From: Larix kaempferi
Lineage: Eukaryota > Streptophyta > Pinopsida > Pinales > Pinaceae
Assembly: GCA_027924585.1 (NCBI GenBank)
Contig: BSBM01000602.1
Span: 9,423,501 to 9,487,500 of the forward strand
Reading direction: 5' to 3'
Length of the DNA stretch: 64,000 bases
Shown: positions 12,401 through 24,421 of the stretch, in pieces
Layout: the number at the start of each line of letters is the position of its first letter
Numbering within the stretch: the first letter of the stretch is position 1
Made by a program: the position numbers and the translations under genes
Notes under the pieces: generated by a model
Told to the model about the DNA's origin: nothing
Seen by the model: the letters and a program-made list of their open reading frames with translations, nothing else
Database searches by the model: none

Positions 12401-13543
12401 CCCATACAACATTTAAATTCCTTCTGTAACTTGCATAGTTATGGAAAATTTTGGTATTATTTCCCCCCTGAGCAATCCATATTGGTTTACTCTTAAGTAT
12501 TTGGGTCTCCTCCTCCCTTTTAAGCAAAGCATATTTTTTAGCTTCAATGTTACAAATATTTTCCTTGTCATATTTGGAAAGATAAGAAGAAGATTTCTCC
12601 GATAATATCTTGTCCAAGGATTCTTCAATCTCAACAAGGTCCATTTTTGCTGAGCATATTTGTGTCTTATCCATTTGACAACCAACCTTTTAAGAGTTCT
12701 TAATTTTGTTGTCAATCTAATCAAAGCATTAGAATCCTTAGAAGAAGAAAAATCATTTCAGTTAGACCTAACAAGCTTATAGAAATCATTCACCTTCAAC
12801 CAAGAGTGATTAAACTTAAAAGGATACTTAAATTCATAAGAGCTCACTTCCATTTGAAAGGATACATGTGAATGGTCATAAATAATGGGTTGGATAACCC
12901 AAGATCTATATCTAGAAAAATAATTGACCAAATCTTCAGCAACCAGAATTCTATCTAGTCTCTTACAAATCCCAGCAAGACTTGTTCTTCCATTCTTCCA
13001 ATTTGGACATATTTTAGGAGGAACAATATCCAAAAGTTTATTATTTTGAAATAATTGAATGAAGAAGTCGGACAATGGGTCCAATTTAGGGCATTATCCC
13101 CAAGTTTCAGAAGCATGTAAGGTAATATTAAGGTCTCCAGCAATGATCAAATTTGGCTCATTTATAATTCTTTTGTTCTCAATATTTTCCCCCAAAATAT
13201 GTCTATCTCTATAAGGCCCATAGCAATTTAATATTTTAAATTCCTACTTGAAGCATTTTAATTTATCTATCAGAAGTATACCAACAACAGTATGATAAGG
13301 CTTAAGCTTGGCAACCAAATGATTCCATATTTCTAATAATCCTCCTGAAATCCCAATGGCATCATTTGCAGTCACTTCCTAACCCTGAAAAATCTTAATA
13401 AAAAACTCACAAACTTTGAGAGCGGAACACATCGTTTCTTAAAGCATAATTATGTCTGTTTTCTTTACATCAAAAAATATTCCGAGAAACCCGAGTTTAG
13501 GAGCTCCCCCTACTCCTCTAATATTATAGGTCATAATTAACAT
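9454..13543 (-). pseudogene. LINE-B ORF2: endonuclease, reverse transcriptase, RNase H, broken
   Basis: ORF2 starts at 13543 with MLIMTYNIRGVGG; the catalytic LQET block has become L-stop-ETM, consistent with CAA to TAA. AGDLNITLHASETWG and CKRLDRILV blocks follow near 13145 and 12955. RT is readable from about 12240 to 11370: SKEQFGFLGNMQI, LKMDLAKAYDK, LRQGCPLSPILFLL. The active-site box reads FIDN instead of F(A/V)DD near 11470. Thumb and connection follow (GGRLTLLKSVV, HGGWDIKNLKLF). A zinc-binding region lies at about 10560-9960 (LVWSWDKYIGEVYAKEAYKA). RNase H follows with YFDGASRASSFG near 9915 and KVELLGVWDLLEFARLIG near 9780, ending at the stop at 9454. Frameshifts near 11760, 11360 and 10360 and many stops make it inactive. 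Confidence 0.85.
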
Positions 13544-15590
13544 TAGTCACCTTTCCCGAGGGGCATATTCTCTCTAAGAGCCGCATTTTCAGAAGAAACA
13601 CAAACAACCTGACCAAAACTTTTAGCATTCCTAATTCTATCAGATAAAGGAACATACTCACCTGTCTCCACCCCTAACATTCCTCAAACAATTCTATTCC
13701 CATCTTTTTTTTTGGATTTATTTCTAATCTTTAAATTTTGGTGTGTGATGGAGTTTATAGGAGTGGAATCAAGGTTTCCCAAGGGTTTACTGGCAAAAAT
13801 AGGAAGGGGAGATTGATCATCTACAAATTTCTCTTTAGAAAATATAGAAACCCTCATATCAACCTTAGGGGTAGAGTTTGAGATCAAAGGAATAAAATTG
13901 GATTAAGAGAAACTAGGCTTCAAAATTGGATCCAAAACCACTATATCCTCAACAATAGGAACATAAAGACCATGTGAAGCCAAATTTTTCTAAGGGGATC
14001 CTTTTAAATAACAAATAGTATTTTTATTCAAAGCATTTGAAACACTACCCCGAGAATCAACTACAAAGTCCTCGGCACCCTGAACCCTAAAATCATTCAA
14101 AGAGTGTGAAGGAATAACATGAGAAATAGGAATCTTAGGGATCAAGTTCTCTTTTTTTAGAATAATAATATTCCACGGATTTTACAAAACTTAGGTCCAC
14201 AGAAGATAAGCTCTCGTAATGAGTTAGGGAACCAGTAGGTGACATAAATTGTTCATAGGAGGGTTCCCATTGACCTTTGGCTGGAGAAGAAAGATGAGTT
14301 TTTCCAAAATTGTGAGCTTTGGAAAGATTTATAACTTCCAATACCTCATGCCTCTACTCCTATTCATCATCTGATTCATTCATGAAAGAACTAGGACAAG
14401 AATCCTGAAGATGTCTGGTTCTTCTTCATCTGAGACATCTAAAAGGCACATTTTTGTAGTCTAGACACAGAGTAAAAGATGCATAGCCCCAAATCACCTT
14501 CACTTTGTCTAAGATCCCATTTGATACCTCCATCTCTATTAAAAATTTAGACATTCTTTTATATTCAAAAGAAATAATATTTTTATCCCTAAAATATATA
14601 TCTGCGGAAATGATTTGCCATAACTACGAAGATTTCCTTTTTCCAGAGGTGCAGAGGAAAACCTGTGAACATAAACCAAAGGTGGAGGATGTTCATATTC
14701 TCCATTCTATTTTCAAACCCTACATGCCATCACTTGAGAACCAAGGAGCCCCCTTGTTTTACCTAAAACCTTGACAATATCTTCGAAGCATTTTATTTAG
14801 ACAAGAAGACGAAGCATAACCAACCGTTTGGAAAAACATGAACCTTCGTACAATACTCGAGCTAAGGGAACTAAATTTTCCTCACCCATTCCATCATTTC
14901 AATTCGATTCATTTTGAGGTACTCCAGTCGGCCAACTAAAGCATTCAGAGCAAGGCTCTCTAAACGGTCAAAAAAGACATGTTTACCCACAACAAAATCT
15001 TCAATACCATATTTTACCTTGAAAGCCTTCTGTTTTCTTTTCAATATGGCCCTATATCCAACCAAGCCGAGCGTTCTATGATGTAGTTGAATCTCAATAT
15101 CCGAGTTGAATAAAGGAACCAGGTATTTTTTCAATTTTCGCAGCAACCCTCCTTTTGCCTTAGGAGCTTCGACACCTTCATTCTTACCATCAAGTAAACC
15201 AATAAACCCAAAACTCAGTGATTATGAAGCGACAATCTGATTCACCTTCAAACCAGTCACACCATCCTCCAATTCAACTTCCATAGTGGCTTGATTAAGG
15301 GAGGAGGAACCCTCAATAACCTTAGATCCTGTATGAGGAGAAAAAATGTTATTCACCATAAACCATCAACCGGACACGTCATTAACCACAAGATAGAAAC
15401 CTAAAATTAGATATATGTCATCACCTAAAAGATGTTGCACCGCCGGACTTGAAAAATTTCCAACATTCACAGGCTGCAAAGGGGAAAGATGGATCTCCCG
15501 AGAAAGAGGCGACATAACAATGGTGGGCACACCTGAATTTTTTTGGGTCGGCCCATAGATAGGTCTTCATCCTTCCTTTTTCTTTGACAT
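13543..15590 (-). pseudogene. LINE-B ORF1, broken; overlaps ORF2 as TAATG
   Basis: A largely open frame begins MSKKKEG at 15590 and can be followed with scattered stops through a conserved basic segment (RKLKKYLVPLFNSDIEIQ, near 15140) and a region matching the N-terminal half of LINE ORF1 proteins (GIEDFVVGKHVFFDRLESL). It ends with ENAALRENMPLGKGD and a TAA at 13545-13543. That TAA shares its last A with the ATG of ORF2, giving TAATG. A zinc knuckle was not clearly seen. The role in the family is RNA binding in the retrotransposition particle. Confidence 0.7.
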
Positions 15591-15893
15591 GACAAAAAAG
15601 CAAAATAAACCCTTGGAATTACATAACAAAAAATAAGATTGAAAACCCACAAAAGACAAAAAATGAAATACAACCCCACAAGAGATCTAGCCCCATAAAA
15701 CCAAAGTTTTTCGAATGAGTAAAATCATATCAAAAGATTGAATTCCCACTTTTTGGCTTGGTACTAGGTTCTCGTTGATGAGCACTGGACTCCTTGGATG
15801 CAAAAGCATCGGATCTGATCAAAATTATCCGAAAAACCAAAGGAAAACCTGGTTTGTAAAAGCCATGAATTCCATTATTCTCATCCAAATTGA

Positions 15894-16678
15894 GTCAAAC
15901 TTGTAAACTATTAGCAACAATATGAAAAATTATTGTAATAATTAAATTGCGTTCTCAAGGGCATACCGTTTAACCGAACAATATTTAAATAAAGAGCATG
16001 TTGGCTTCCATAATTTATAGCAATTAATAAATATTATATAAAGTAAGGATATTAATCCCTTGCTATAAGTTTGAAGCAACCGATCGTAAACTAAGTAATG
16101 AAATTGTTGTTACTTTAAAAATATTAGATGTGACGAGAATGGTAAAATTATGAAGTAAAGGGGATATGTTTGTGTTCATATTGACATCTTGTGAAGCAAG
16201 TACAAGGTGTGATTCCATGTGAATGTATCGGGTTCGTATTAGTATCTTGTGAGGTGGTTGTAGTGTGTAATGTCGTATAATATGTGTAGTATCTATAAGA
16301 TCAATATAGACTAATATGCATACATATAGGAAGCTTAGACCACAACTACATATAATGTTGTATTTTTATGAATAATGATGTATAATACAATGGTACGATA
16401 TGATAACTACGAGTAGTAAATGCCTTTATGATCTTGAGAGTAAGACCTCGATTAGTGATAAAATTCTTAATTGATAAGTAATTGAGCAAGTAATGGATTC
16501 CCTTAGAATTGCTTTAGATTAAGAGGAGAGAACAATAAATGCTATCGATAACATTGGCATCCTAATAAAAGATAGTCATGAAAACCTTGTAAACGATAAT
16601 AGTTCTCCTAATTTAATAAATGTTTATAGTACTATTGGTTATCATGGATTCAAATTTGCTTACTAGTACTAAGGCAAT
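15894..16678. other. AT-rich non-coding stretch
   Basis: No ORF, domain or strong repeat is seen between the LINE-B 5' end and the target site of LINE-C. It is the pre-insertion background for LINE-C. Confidence 0.5.
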
Positions 16679-16784
16679 AATGATGTATGAAGGGGAGGCA
16701 GGAGGGGGAGCCCCGATGACAATCTGATTCATCCTCCAAAGAATCAATGCTCTCATTCCAAACTTCAATCATCTAGAATTTTTT

Positions 16785-16898
16785 CATATCCTACGGAAGC
16801 TAAATTCAGAAGCAGATCTCGCTGCTAATGAAGCGATTCCCTTAAGCAAGGGAACTCTTTCTATTAACTATGAACAAAGTATTATGCTCCTACCCTAA
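16785..16898 (+). pseudogene. LINE-C ORF2 end: C-terminal RNase H fragment
   Basis: In the frame starting at 16785 the sequence reads HILRKLNSEADLAANEAIPL and runs to a TAA at 16896-16898. This matches the last helix of the LINE-type RNase H domain, in which an H-x-x-R-x-x-N-x-x-A-D-x-x-A pattern carries the final catalytic Asp. Everything upstream of it was lost by 5' truncation. The fragment overlaps the start of the next open frame by 29 bases in another frame. Confidence 0.7.
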
Positions 16899-17634
16899 GG
16901 GTAAATCCCCTCATGAAAGGGCCGGCATTCCATTTGACACTAATCGAAATGATGACGCTCAGATTGCCATGCGGAGGTTAATTCGAATTCACTCGAAGGT
17001 AATAAATTCAGGATCATGCGAAGGTTTAATTCATAATGCTTGTTCAAGGTGGAGAGTACCAGGATCTGAGCTCAGCAACCATGCAATGGACGTCGATTGT
17101 ACTTATCCCCTCATCTTCACCTGTGCGGGGGATGTTACAATGATAACAGGATTCAGTTTCCATTTCTGGCGCCGTAAAGAGGAAAGCAAGCTCGTCCCAA
17201 TTCCCGACTGTTATCTATGCTTTTTGAGAAGAAATCAGATGTTGTTCTGGTCTCCAGGAACGACGACGAATATGGCATCTAGTGGAAGCTCAGGGGCATC
17301 AGACCCAGACCTGTTACTTGCGCTGGAAACAGAGGAGCGCTCCCTGCGCAGGAATCTGAGAAAGCAAGCCTGAAAATTGAAGATGATAGATGAAGAAGGG
17401 GGAAGGAGACTCGAGTTCTTGGATGAGGAAGTAGGGAAGTTCAGACCTCAGCTAGAGGAAGCCATGAATAAACTGGAATCAGGAGTCCTCCAAGCCTTGG
17501 CAGAATTGAACACCAGCGCTGGAGTTTTGGAGCAGAAAGTGGAGGAGCTGATGCAGACTAAACCTATGGATCTGGACGACGCCCAGGCAGAAGCACCGAA
17601 GGACCTGTCCCTCAACTCCGTGCGGCTGGATTAA
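16870..17634 (+). pseudogene. LINE-C extra frame (ORF3) downstream of RNase H, one stop
   Basis: A 255-codon frame is open from 16870 to 17634 except for one TGA at 17371-17373. It overlaps the end of ORF2. An internal methionine at 17272 (MASSGSSGASD) could be the real start. The C-terminal 100 residues are strongly helical and acidic with heptad-like leucines (LEFLDEEVGKFRPQLEEAM, VLEQKVEELM), so a coiled coil is likely. The 3' untranslated region follows at once. I do not recognise the protein. LINE-D has an extra frame in the same place, which argues against chance. It may be a family-specific third ORF or a fused C-terminal domain. Confidence 0.5.
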
Positions 17635-17869
17635 AACTGGTTCTCAGTATTATAGTTCCAGTTCTAGCTGATATACCTGTAAATAAAAGGTCCTATGTTA
17701 TAACTGTCAGTTGTTTTTTAAAGCTCTGTAATAGTTTATTTGGACTCTACTTTAGGGAGGATGATCTGCTATCCCCTCCCAGACTTTTAAGCTGTAACTT
17801 TTTGGTGGCTCTGCCACAGTTTTAATACAAAACCTATCCGTTGCTGTTAAAAAAAAAAATGATGTATGA

Positions 17870-18454
17870 CCTTTGGATTGAATGCCATTTACCTTCTGCT
17901 CCTAAGTGAGGTACACAAACCTTAAGGATATTTGGTAGTTACTTGTTAAAAAAAAGTATCACAAATTACCGACTCCAAGCATTTTATTTTTATCATTGAT
18001 TACTTCATGCTAAGTTGAATAAGTATATGATTGTAATGACAACTTAGTTGTGCGATGTGTAAACCTGTTTGGATAATGTAACTTTATGCATCTTGTTAAA
18101 GGGTAAGAAGTAGAATGCTAAGGTTGATAACACTTGATTATAACTTTTAAGCATTCTAATTATAGTATTGAGATTATGTAGAAAGATTAATCTAAATGTT
18201 TCTTTAATTACATAGCTAAACTCCATTAAGACCTATCTGATGTTTTCGATGAGACTAACCCATAGGTAAGGGGGGGTGCTAAGAGATAACCAAGTAACTG
18301 TGAAATAACTTCACAACATTTTGAAGGGGTGTATTAACACAATAAAGGGTAGATAATATTTCCTAAATAAGATAGTCACATTGCATTAATTAATATTAGG
18401 TAAGGATTTGACGTACGTCATAATTGACGATTATTTAATGTATATTTTATTATT
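17870..18454. other. AT-rich non-coding stretch
   Basis: Runs from the LINE-C target duplication to the second direct-repeat copy. No ORF or motif of note. Confidence 0.5.
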
Positions 18455-19280
18455 TTATGATAAAAGTGTGAAGGGTGGTGGAAGGAAGTTTGATGGGGAA
18501 TAAAAGTGAAGAGAAGAGAGGTGGAAGGGGTCTTTTTATTTGAGGTGGGGGTGGGGGGGAGGAGAAGTATTGGAAGGGTTGGAAGAATCATGGGAAGAAG
18601 GAACATGTTTGATTTAGTCATACAAAGATGCATCATTGTTTTGGGGGTCACAGGCATGGAGGGCTAAGAAACCGAAAGGTTTCTTGGATCTAGGATGCCT
18701 GTTAGGCTCCTAGTTGACAGGGAGTTGTAATTCCACTCCGGGAAATGGATGTGGGGGAATATGAAGGCTTGATTCAATTTGGACTTCCTCACCATTATCA
18801 TATGGAGGTATTCTTATTGTGATTTTAAACTACTTATATCTTGTTGTAAATTGCCTATATGTTTCTATAGTTACATGATTTATTATGATATTTCACTCTA
18901 CATGAATCACTAATCAAGTACTAGTATTGTTGAAATGATCGAATTATTGGAACTATTGAACAATTAAGAAATCAAGTAGTTTGTGCTTGTATTAGCACTC
19001 TTAAACATTATTGAAACAAGAAACAAGAAAACCAAGATTTACTTTGCAAAAAGAAAAATTGAGATTTTGCATTTTCAGAATGGTTAAATCAAAAGTGGTA
19101 ATCAAATTAAATTATAATACCCAGTCAAGGATTGATGAACTTTGATGGGAATTATAATAGTTAACCAATTTTAGATCAAAACCAAGAAGAGTGGAAATTT
19201 ATAATTAAAAAGATGAATATGTGTTAACACGAGTAATTAAGGACATAAATAAAGAAGTCAAAGTAGCCTATATTTATTGG
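18455..19280. repeat. Direct repeat copy 2 (partner at 1-680)
   Basis: Position 18455 corresponds to position 1 of the window and similarity is close to base-for-base up to about 19050. About 135 bases (roughly 19067-19207) have no counterpart, and weaker similarity resumes at about 19211. The GAAA-loop hairpin is kept at 18664-18687, with one stem change that leaves a T-G wobble. Confidence 0.85.
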
Positions 19281-22200
19281 GGTTTTTAGATTTTAATTAT
19301 TAAAATCATAAACATTTATCATTTTATTTTCAAAATATGTATGTATTGATGTCCAAGTAAGATAACCCACGGGGTTAGTTTAATTGGTTGTCGACAATTT
19401 GTTGTGTATTTGGTTAGTTATGTGTTGGTAAGTGCTCGATTTGAATCTTTTGAGTAAGGTACACTAGTTTACGCTAATATGTTTACTAAGGAGACCATCT
19501 ATACATGTGAGAAATCATCCCTTGGGCTTCCTCATGGGGTTTTACTTGGAAAAAAATATTAGGATAAATTAGTAATTTTATTTGGTGTTCAAGCTAAGGT
19601 GAGAGAGTTGAGAATCATGAATTGACCTCCTAAATGCACAACAACCCTTAACTATGTGAGGTCCATGACAAGCAATGTTACTTGGAATTGTGAAAAGAGA
19701 TCAAACATCATGCAGACAAATCAAAGAGGGGTTAGGGATCCTTACTCACCTATAGTGTCATGATCCTCCTACAAAATAAAACAAAGGTATCTCAATCTCC
19801 ACACATACATATAACAAAAATAAATGAACAAATTGAAGGAAGAAGAAATCTAAATAAGACTATGAAAGATGTCCCTTTAGAATAGGGATATCGTGCTCCT
19901 ATCTCACATGCAAAGTTGAATATTTCATTTGAGGTAAGAATTAGGGGATAGGATCAAATAAGGTGAGAGGAAAGGAAGCTCGACAACCACCACAAGATGC
20001 AACTTTGAACCCAAAAATGAAGAAGAAAAACCAAGAGACGATGATTTAAAGAAATGGATGACTATAAGAACATCTCATAAGGCACGAATGATGATGGATT
20101 CAATAAACCTAATAAAGATCCTAGAGCATGTGAATCCTAATGTATAGTATCTACTTTATAGATCACCTTTGTTTAGGTATTGATAACCAATGTTAGGAAA
20201 TACATGGAGGAGCAACATCTTTACAAACTACCGACCATTAGAAGTTGTTACATTGTTGATATACAAATTTAGGGGGCATTGTTTCTTGTTTAACAATCAT
20301 ATTGTAAGTTTTAATCCTCACATCCAGGGTTAGACAACAAACTTCAAATAGTAGTAAAAAAAAAGGCCTTATATTTTATTGGTGATGTGGGAAAACAAGG
20401 TAACAATAGGCAGGTTATGGTAAGTAAGGTATTGATAACGCAATAAGAGAGGAATCAATGTTGAATGTTTTTTACCAGTAACAAAGCATGTTTTCCAAAG
20501 ATGAGGGGTGCTCATGGTCCCAAGTGGGTTTTCCCACCTATTGGAACATAGTTTGTATATATAATGGATGTAAGACTACACTAAATGTGGTTGTTTTGAT
20601 AGGGCATATATGACCATCCATTATCAACAATGAGACAAGGGGGGAAATACCAAGGGAGAAGGTAGGGAAACACTTTAATGAATTCAATATTAATAAAATG
20701 GGGTGTCAAGCCTAAGTTGAGGACCCTAAAATAACCTTTCTAGGCCATCGATAGGGGCACTCAAATGGAAGACTTCAACACTTGTCATTGCACCATATAG
20801 GTGTACAGGAGTCTTTTGTAGCATACTATTGTAGCTTATTTTTGTACATATAAAGTAGGAAGTGACAATTCTATACACTATATTTGTTTGCCACCCCCTT
20901 AGCACATCTAAATCATAGTGATTCAACAAAAAGACACAAGAGTTGTGACTTGACATGAAGACTAAGCCTCAAAGGCATGCAAAGAAAAAATGATATCGAA
21001 AAGAAAAGTAATTATGTAACTATAATAAGCACAAGTGTAAACTAGACTATAAATAAGAATAAAACATAAGTGACGTATAAGAGGAGAACAAAGAAGGGTG
21101 AATGCTCATGATGCTACTTGTATGGAAGAGGCAGTAAGCCACAATGCCCTAACACAATGAGGGAATCATCATATGGCACACTTGATTCAATTGAGACACA
21201 TGAATGACCCACTTACTATTGTGATAGTACTCGACTAAACCACATATTTGTCATGCAAGCAAACACAAGGAAGAAAAAAATGAAGACAAATAGAACACAG
21301 TAATAGTCAACGGGTCATGCGATTAAACATGCAAACTATTCATAAGTCAGACAATGAAATGTGCATTGAGATGGAAGTACAATATCAAGTAATAATGGAC
21401 AAGTTGAAGAAGTTATTTATCAAACTATCTATACAAGCAACATGTAGTATAAGAAAAGGAATTTTGTGAATGTGAGGGGCCGTATGAGTGAGAGAAGTCA
21501 TACATGCACTTAACTTGGTGAGTCAATGTGAGATGCTAAAAATTTATGAGAGTAAAACATCCCCAGGAAAAACGTTGAGGTTATTTATATGGTAAATACC
21601 TATATAGAATGGCTTGAACAAGTGCATCAACCTGTCATTTAATTCTCCACGAATATGCATGATTGTGTTGGAGGAGAATTTGATGATGAGGGAAAGGTTA
21701 GATGATACAAACAGCACAAGGGTAGAACTATGGATATCCCATGCATCAATGAGCTATTGGATAACTAGGAGGGGGTATAAATATAGGACAACTTCGAAGG
21801 CTCCTAGTTGCAAAGCATCGTTTAAAACACTAGTGATAGTAGATACTTGATAGTGTTATTAGCCGCTTACGATATGTAGAAGGAAACACTACCAATCAAG
21901 TCCTTCAAACTCCACGCTGTTATCGAATGCCACAGATTCCCTTGAATTCCATCACTTATGTGAGTTATAAGAATGTGAGTGCAAGATGTCACACTACCCT
22001 TGACTCAAGTTAAGGGACTGAACATAAAGATCCAATTGCACCCATACTCACACTTGAATTGAACAAAAAAGATGGTAAAAAAGTTTAAACTTGTACCAAG
22101 TCAAAGGAGAAACATATCAACAAGGAAACCAAATTCCTAAAGAAAATCTGAGGCCACATATTATCAATTTCTAACACCAAGGTAAGAGATTAGTGGAATT

Positions 22201-22960
22201 TAGCTAGTGCTAGTAGGAAGTGAAGGTTGTGACAACCCAAGACAAGAAGGTGAATGTCATCTGCATAATGAATCTGATAGGATCAAAGGATGTCCAACCA
22301 GGGTCATAAACCAAGCAACAAACCCACAAATATTAGGCATCTATATCAGCAAACTCTAGTTGGTAGGAGGTGAAGGTTGTGAAAGACAAGGTTGGGGAGG
22401 TTAGCAACAATGGAGTGTATCTAGTGTGAGCAAAGGAGGCCAAGACAAGGCCATGTATTATCCAAAATGGATCAATTTATAATTTGTCATCTAGTTTGGT
22501 ACTCTCTAGGTGGAAAGATTGGATGAATTGAATTGCAGGGTCCATTTTACAGGCAAGTCTCACTTTGTAGATTTAGGGACCAGAACCTTATGAGGCCTTT
22601 TTTAGGGCTAAATGATTTTTTTGGGGTCAAAATTTCATTGCTTGCATGATGCCACTTGATGTGATTCCACACTCTGAGACCTTTACAATGGTGCAAGTAT
22701 CGCCTCAATCGGAGTCTACATGAAGAAGTTATGCCTCCCAAGTTGGCCTAACTAGTTGACCACCATGGTACCAAGTGTATTCCATGATAGCTCTCATTTA
22801 TAACACATGCGAAGCTAGTCACATGTGGACTTTCAAGAACATTCTAAAAGGTCCAAAACCTTAACCCTGTTTGGGAATCGAGGCATGCAAAAAACCCTAA
22901 AATTAACCCTACATGACTATAGAACTATGTTAAATACTGGGTCATTAGGGGAAGAAGAGG
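19281..22960. other. Long AT-rich stretch without recognisable genes
   Basis: I see no protein domain, no RNA gene and no clear repeat border. Short open frames (for example 20726-20956 minus and 21614-21850 plus) have no recognisable content. Near 22185-22245 and 22350-22400 two related short segments share GTGAAGGTTGTGA, a weak local duplication. Probably very old transposon remains. Confidence 0.5.
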
Positions 22961-23215
22961 TTCATTCTTATCATGTTATTGTATTGTCCCATAGTTGAGC
23001 AGTAGCATGGGAGTGGATATTAGAGCATAATAGAGAAAGTTGGAGATCTTGTAGAATCTATTCTAGCCGTAGAGTCATAGGTAACTCCATAGAGAGTGCC
23101 AATTTATTTGTATTTTCATTCTATATAAAAGAGTAAGGCACAATGTTCATTTCTAGTTGGGTTTCTCCCCATAATGGGTTTTCCCATGGTAAATATTTTG
23201 TTGATGGTGTGGATT
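22961..23215 (+). repeat. Probable LTR 3' fragment
   Basis: The stretch has a TATA-like CTATATAAAAG near 23132 followed about 50 bases later by TGGGTTTCTCCCC and GGGTTTTCCCATGG blocks. That order is typical of the R-U5 part of plant copia LTRs. No second copy, primer-binding site or target duplication is seen, so it is a fragment or a solo LTR with unknown borders. Confidence 0.35.
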
Positions 23216-23578
23216 GTTTATTTCTTTGCTCTATTTATTTTTCTTTTGTAAAGTAAGAAATTATATTACGGTAATAGAGTTACAATTCATCAAAACAGGT
23301 GGACTAGCAAGTAGAAAGACTTACAAGCCAACCACGATTTCACCCACCCAGACAGAAAAACAAAAATTACAGAGCTTCAGCATAATACCTAGACAAACCC
23401 AGCTTAACACTAGACTGCTACCTGTTAAGAGACCCATCCGCATATTTTTGGATCTTATACAATGTCGTGGCATACAGATCCAAAATACAGAAGGGAGCAT
23501 AAAAGGAGACTAGACTGCAAATTACATATAACATAGCTATCGAAACCAAAAAAATCCAGGACTTCCCCGAGGGATGCA

Positions 23579-24421
23579 TTAGAAGGCGTAGGTTTCCTTT
23601 GGAGCCAGATTTTGAATGGGGCATCGAGCACGGGTTGAACTAGGGACCACATCCTCATCTAGAGCATGAACGTGTAGATCGTCACCTCCCTTAGACGTCC
23701 CTAGAGTAGGCGGAGGAAGAATACCCATTTTGGAAGCTATGAGATCTATCTTGCGGCGCATGAGAGAGCAGTCCTGATAATGAGATTTCCAAGCACGGAC
23801 CAGTTCTGTGTCTCCAATATATTTGTTCTCCCGCTCCATGAGGACATACGCCAAGAGGAATTTTGTTACCCAGAAGGAAGCCATCATTATGTCATAAGCC
23901 GAGAGGCGGCCTGCAATGTTACCAGAGTCCATGACCCACTCTCCAACTTCCTCACTCAAATCGCTTCCAGTCATGGTTTTAAGCCGAGCCCTTTCTAACT
24001 CTTCCTTGATGACTACAGGGACGCGGTCTCAGAAAAAACACGCAGCAGCGAGGGATTTCTTCTATTCCCTTCTTGCAGGGGCCTTGACCTTTCTTGTGAC
24101 TCGACGGGCTTTTTTCTCCTTGTGTTTCCTCGGAGCCATTCTATAACGGATAGGATCCCTCACCAGTATTTCCAGAAGTTCACTACTATGGTTGCCTAAC
24201 CCAATTCTAACAGAAAAGAGAAGGACAGGGCAGAGGTTTAAAAACATGAAATTCTCCCTGCCTCTTATAACAATTGTTGTCATTTCGCCCGTAAATGCCG
24301 TGATAATGGCGTCCTTTGGAGCATTAATACACATGATTTCTTTCTGTTCTTGACCTGATGCGAGCCAAGGGGATGCTGAGGTCATCTTCAAAACCCAAGA
24401 TCGACCGTATGCTCTGGGCAT
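23579..24421 (-). pseudogene. LINE-D extra frame (ORF3) downstream of RNase H, two stops
   Basis: One frame runs from 24421 to 23579 (281 codons) with only two stops, a TAG and a TGA near 24065 and 24030. Its first 98 bases overlap the end of ORF2. An internal start at 24139 gives a strongly basic N-terminus (MAPRKHKEKKARRVTRKVK), followed by a helical, largely hydrophilic region and a Pro/Ser-rich end. I do not recognise a domain. The distance from an FT..(I)xG motif to this internal Met is 52 residues, the same as in LINE-C, though overall similarity is weak. The frame could be a third ORF; the basic start suggests nucleic-acid binding, which is only an inference. Confidence 0.5.

Larger units (their letters stand above)
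9185..15893 (-). mobile_element. LINE-B: nearly full-length decayed L1-type element
   Basis: On the minus strand the order is a 5' leader (about 15893-15591), ORF1, ORF2 with endonuclease, RT, zinc-binding domain and RNase H, then a 3' untranslated region ending in a short A tail (plus-strand T run at 9185-9190, after a GGCTG-A-run end typical of plant LINEs). TCAAAC stands just left of the tail (9178-9183) and at 15895-15900, which could be part of a target duplication but is too short to be sure. Indels and stops are spread throughout. This family is clearly distinct from LINE-A. Confidence 0.85.
16679..17869 (+). mobile_element. LINE-C: 5'-truncated LINE with 12-bp target duplication and A tail
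   Basis: AATGATGTATGA stands at 16679-16690 and again at 17858-17869, directly after an A run that ends the element. The element body is 16691-17857. It starts inside the RNase H region, so it is a strongly 5'-truncated copy, as is usual for target-primed reverse transcription. It contains the end of RNase H, an extra downstream open frame and a 3' untranslated region with CTGTTA before the A tail. Ends and duplication are well preserved, so this is one of the younger LINE insertions here. Confidence 0.92.

Noticed and set aside
1895-15893. LINE-A and LINE-B as arms of one inverted repeat
   Set aside because: They are tail to tail, but their proteins differ clearly in sequence; they are different families inserted independently.
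16870-17634. Host gene exon
   Set aside because: It lies wholly inside an insertion bounded by a target duplication and A tail, downstream of a LINE RNase H fragment.
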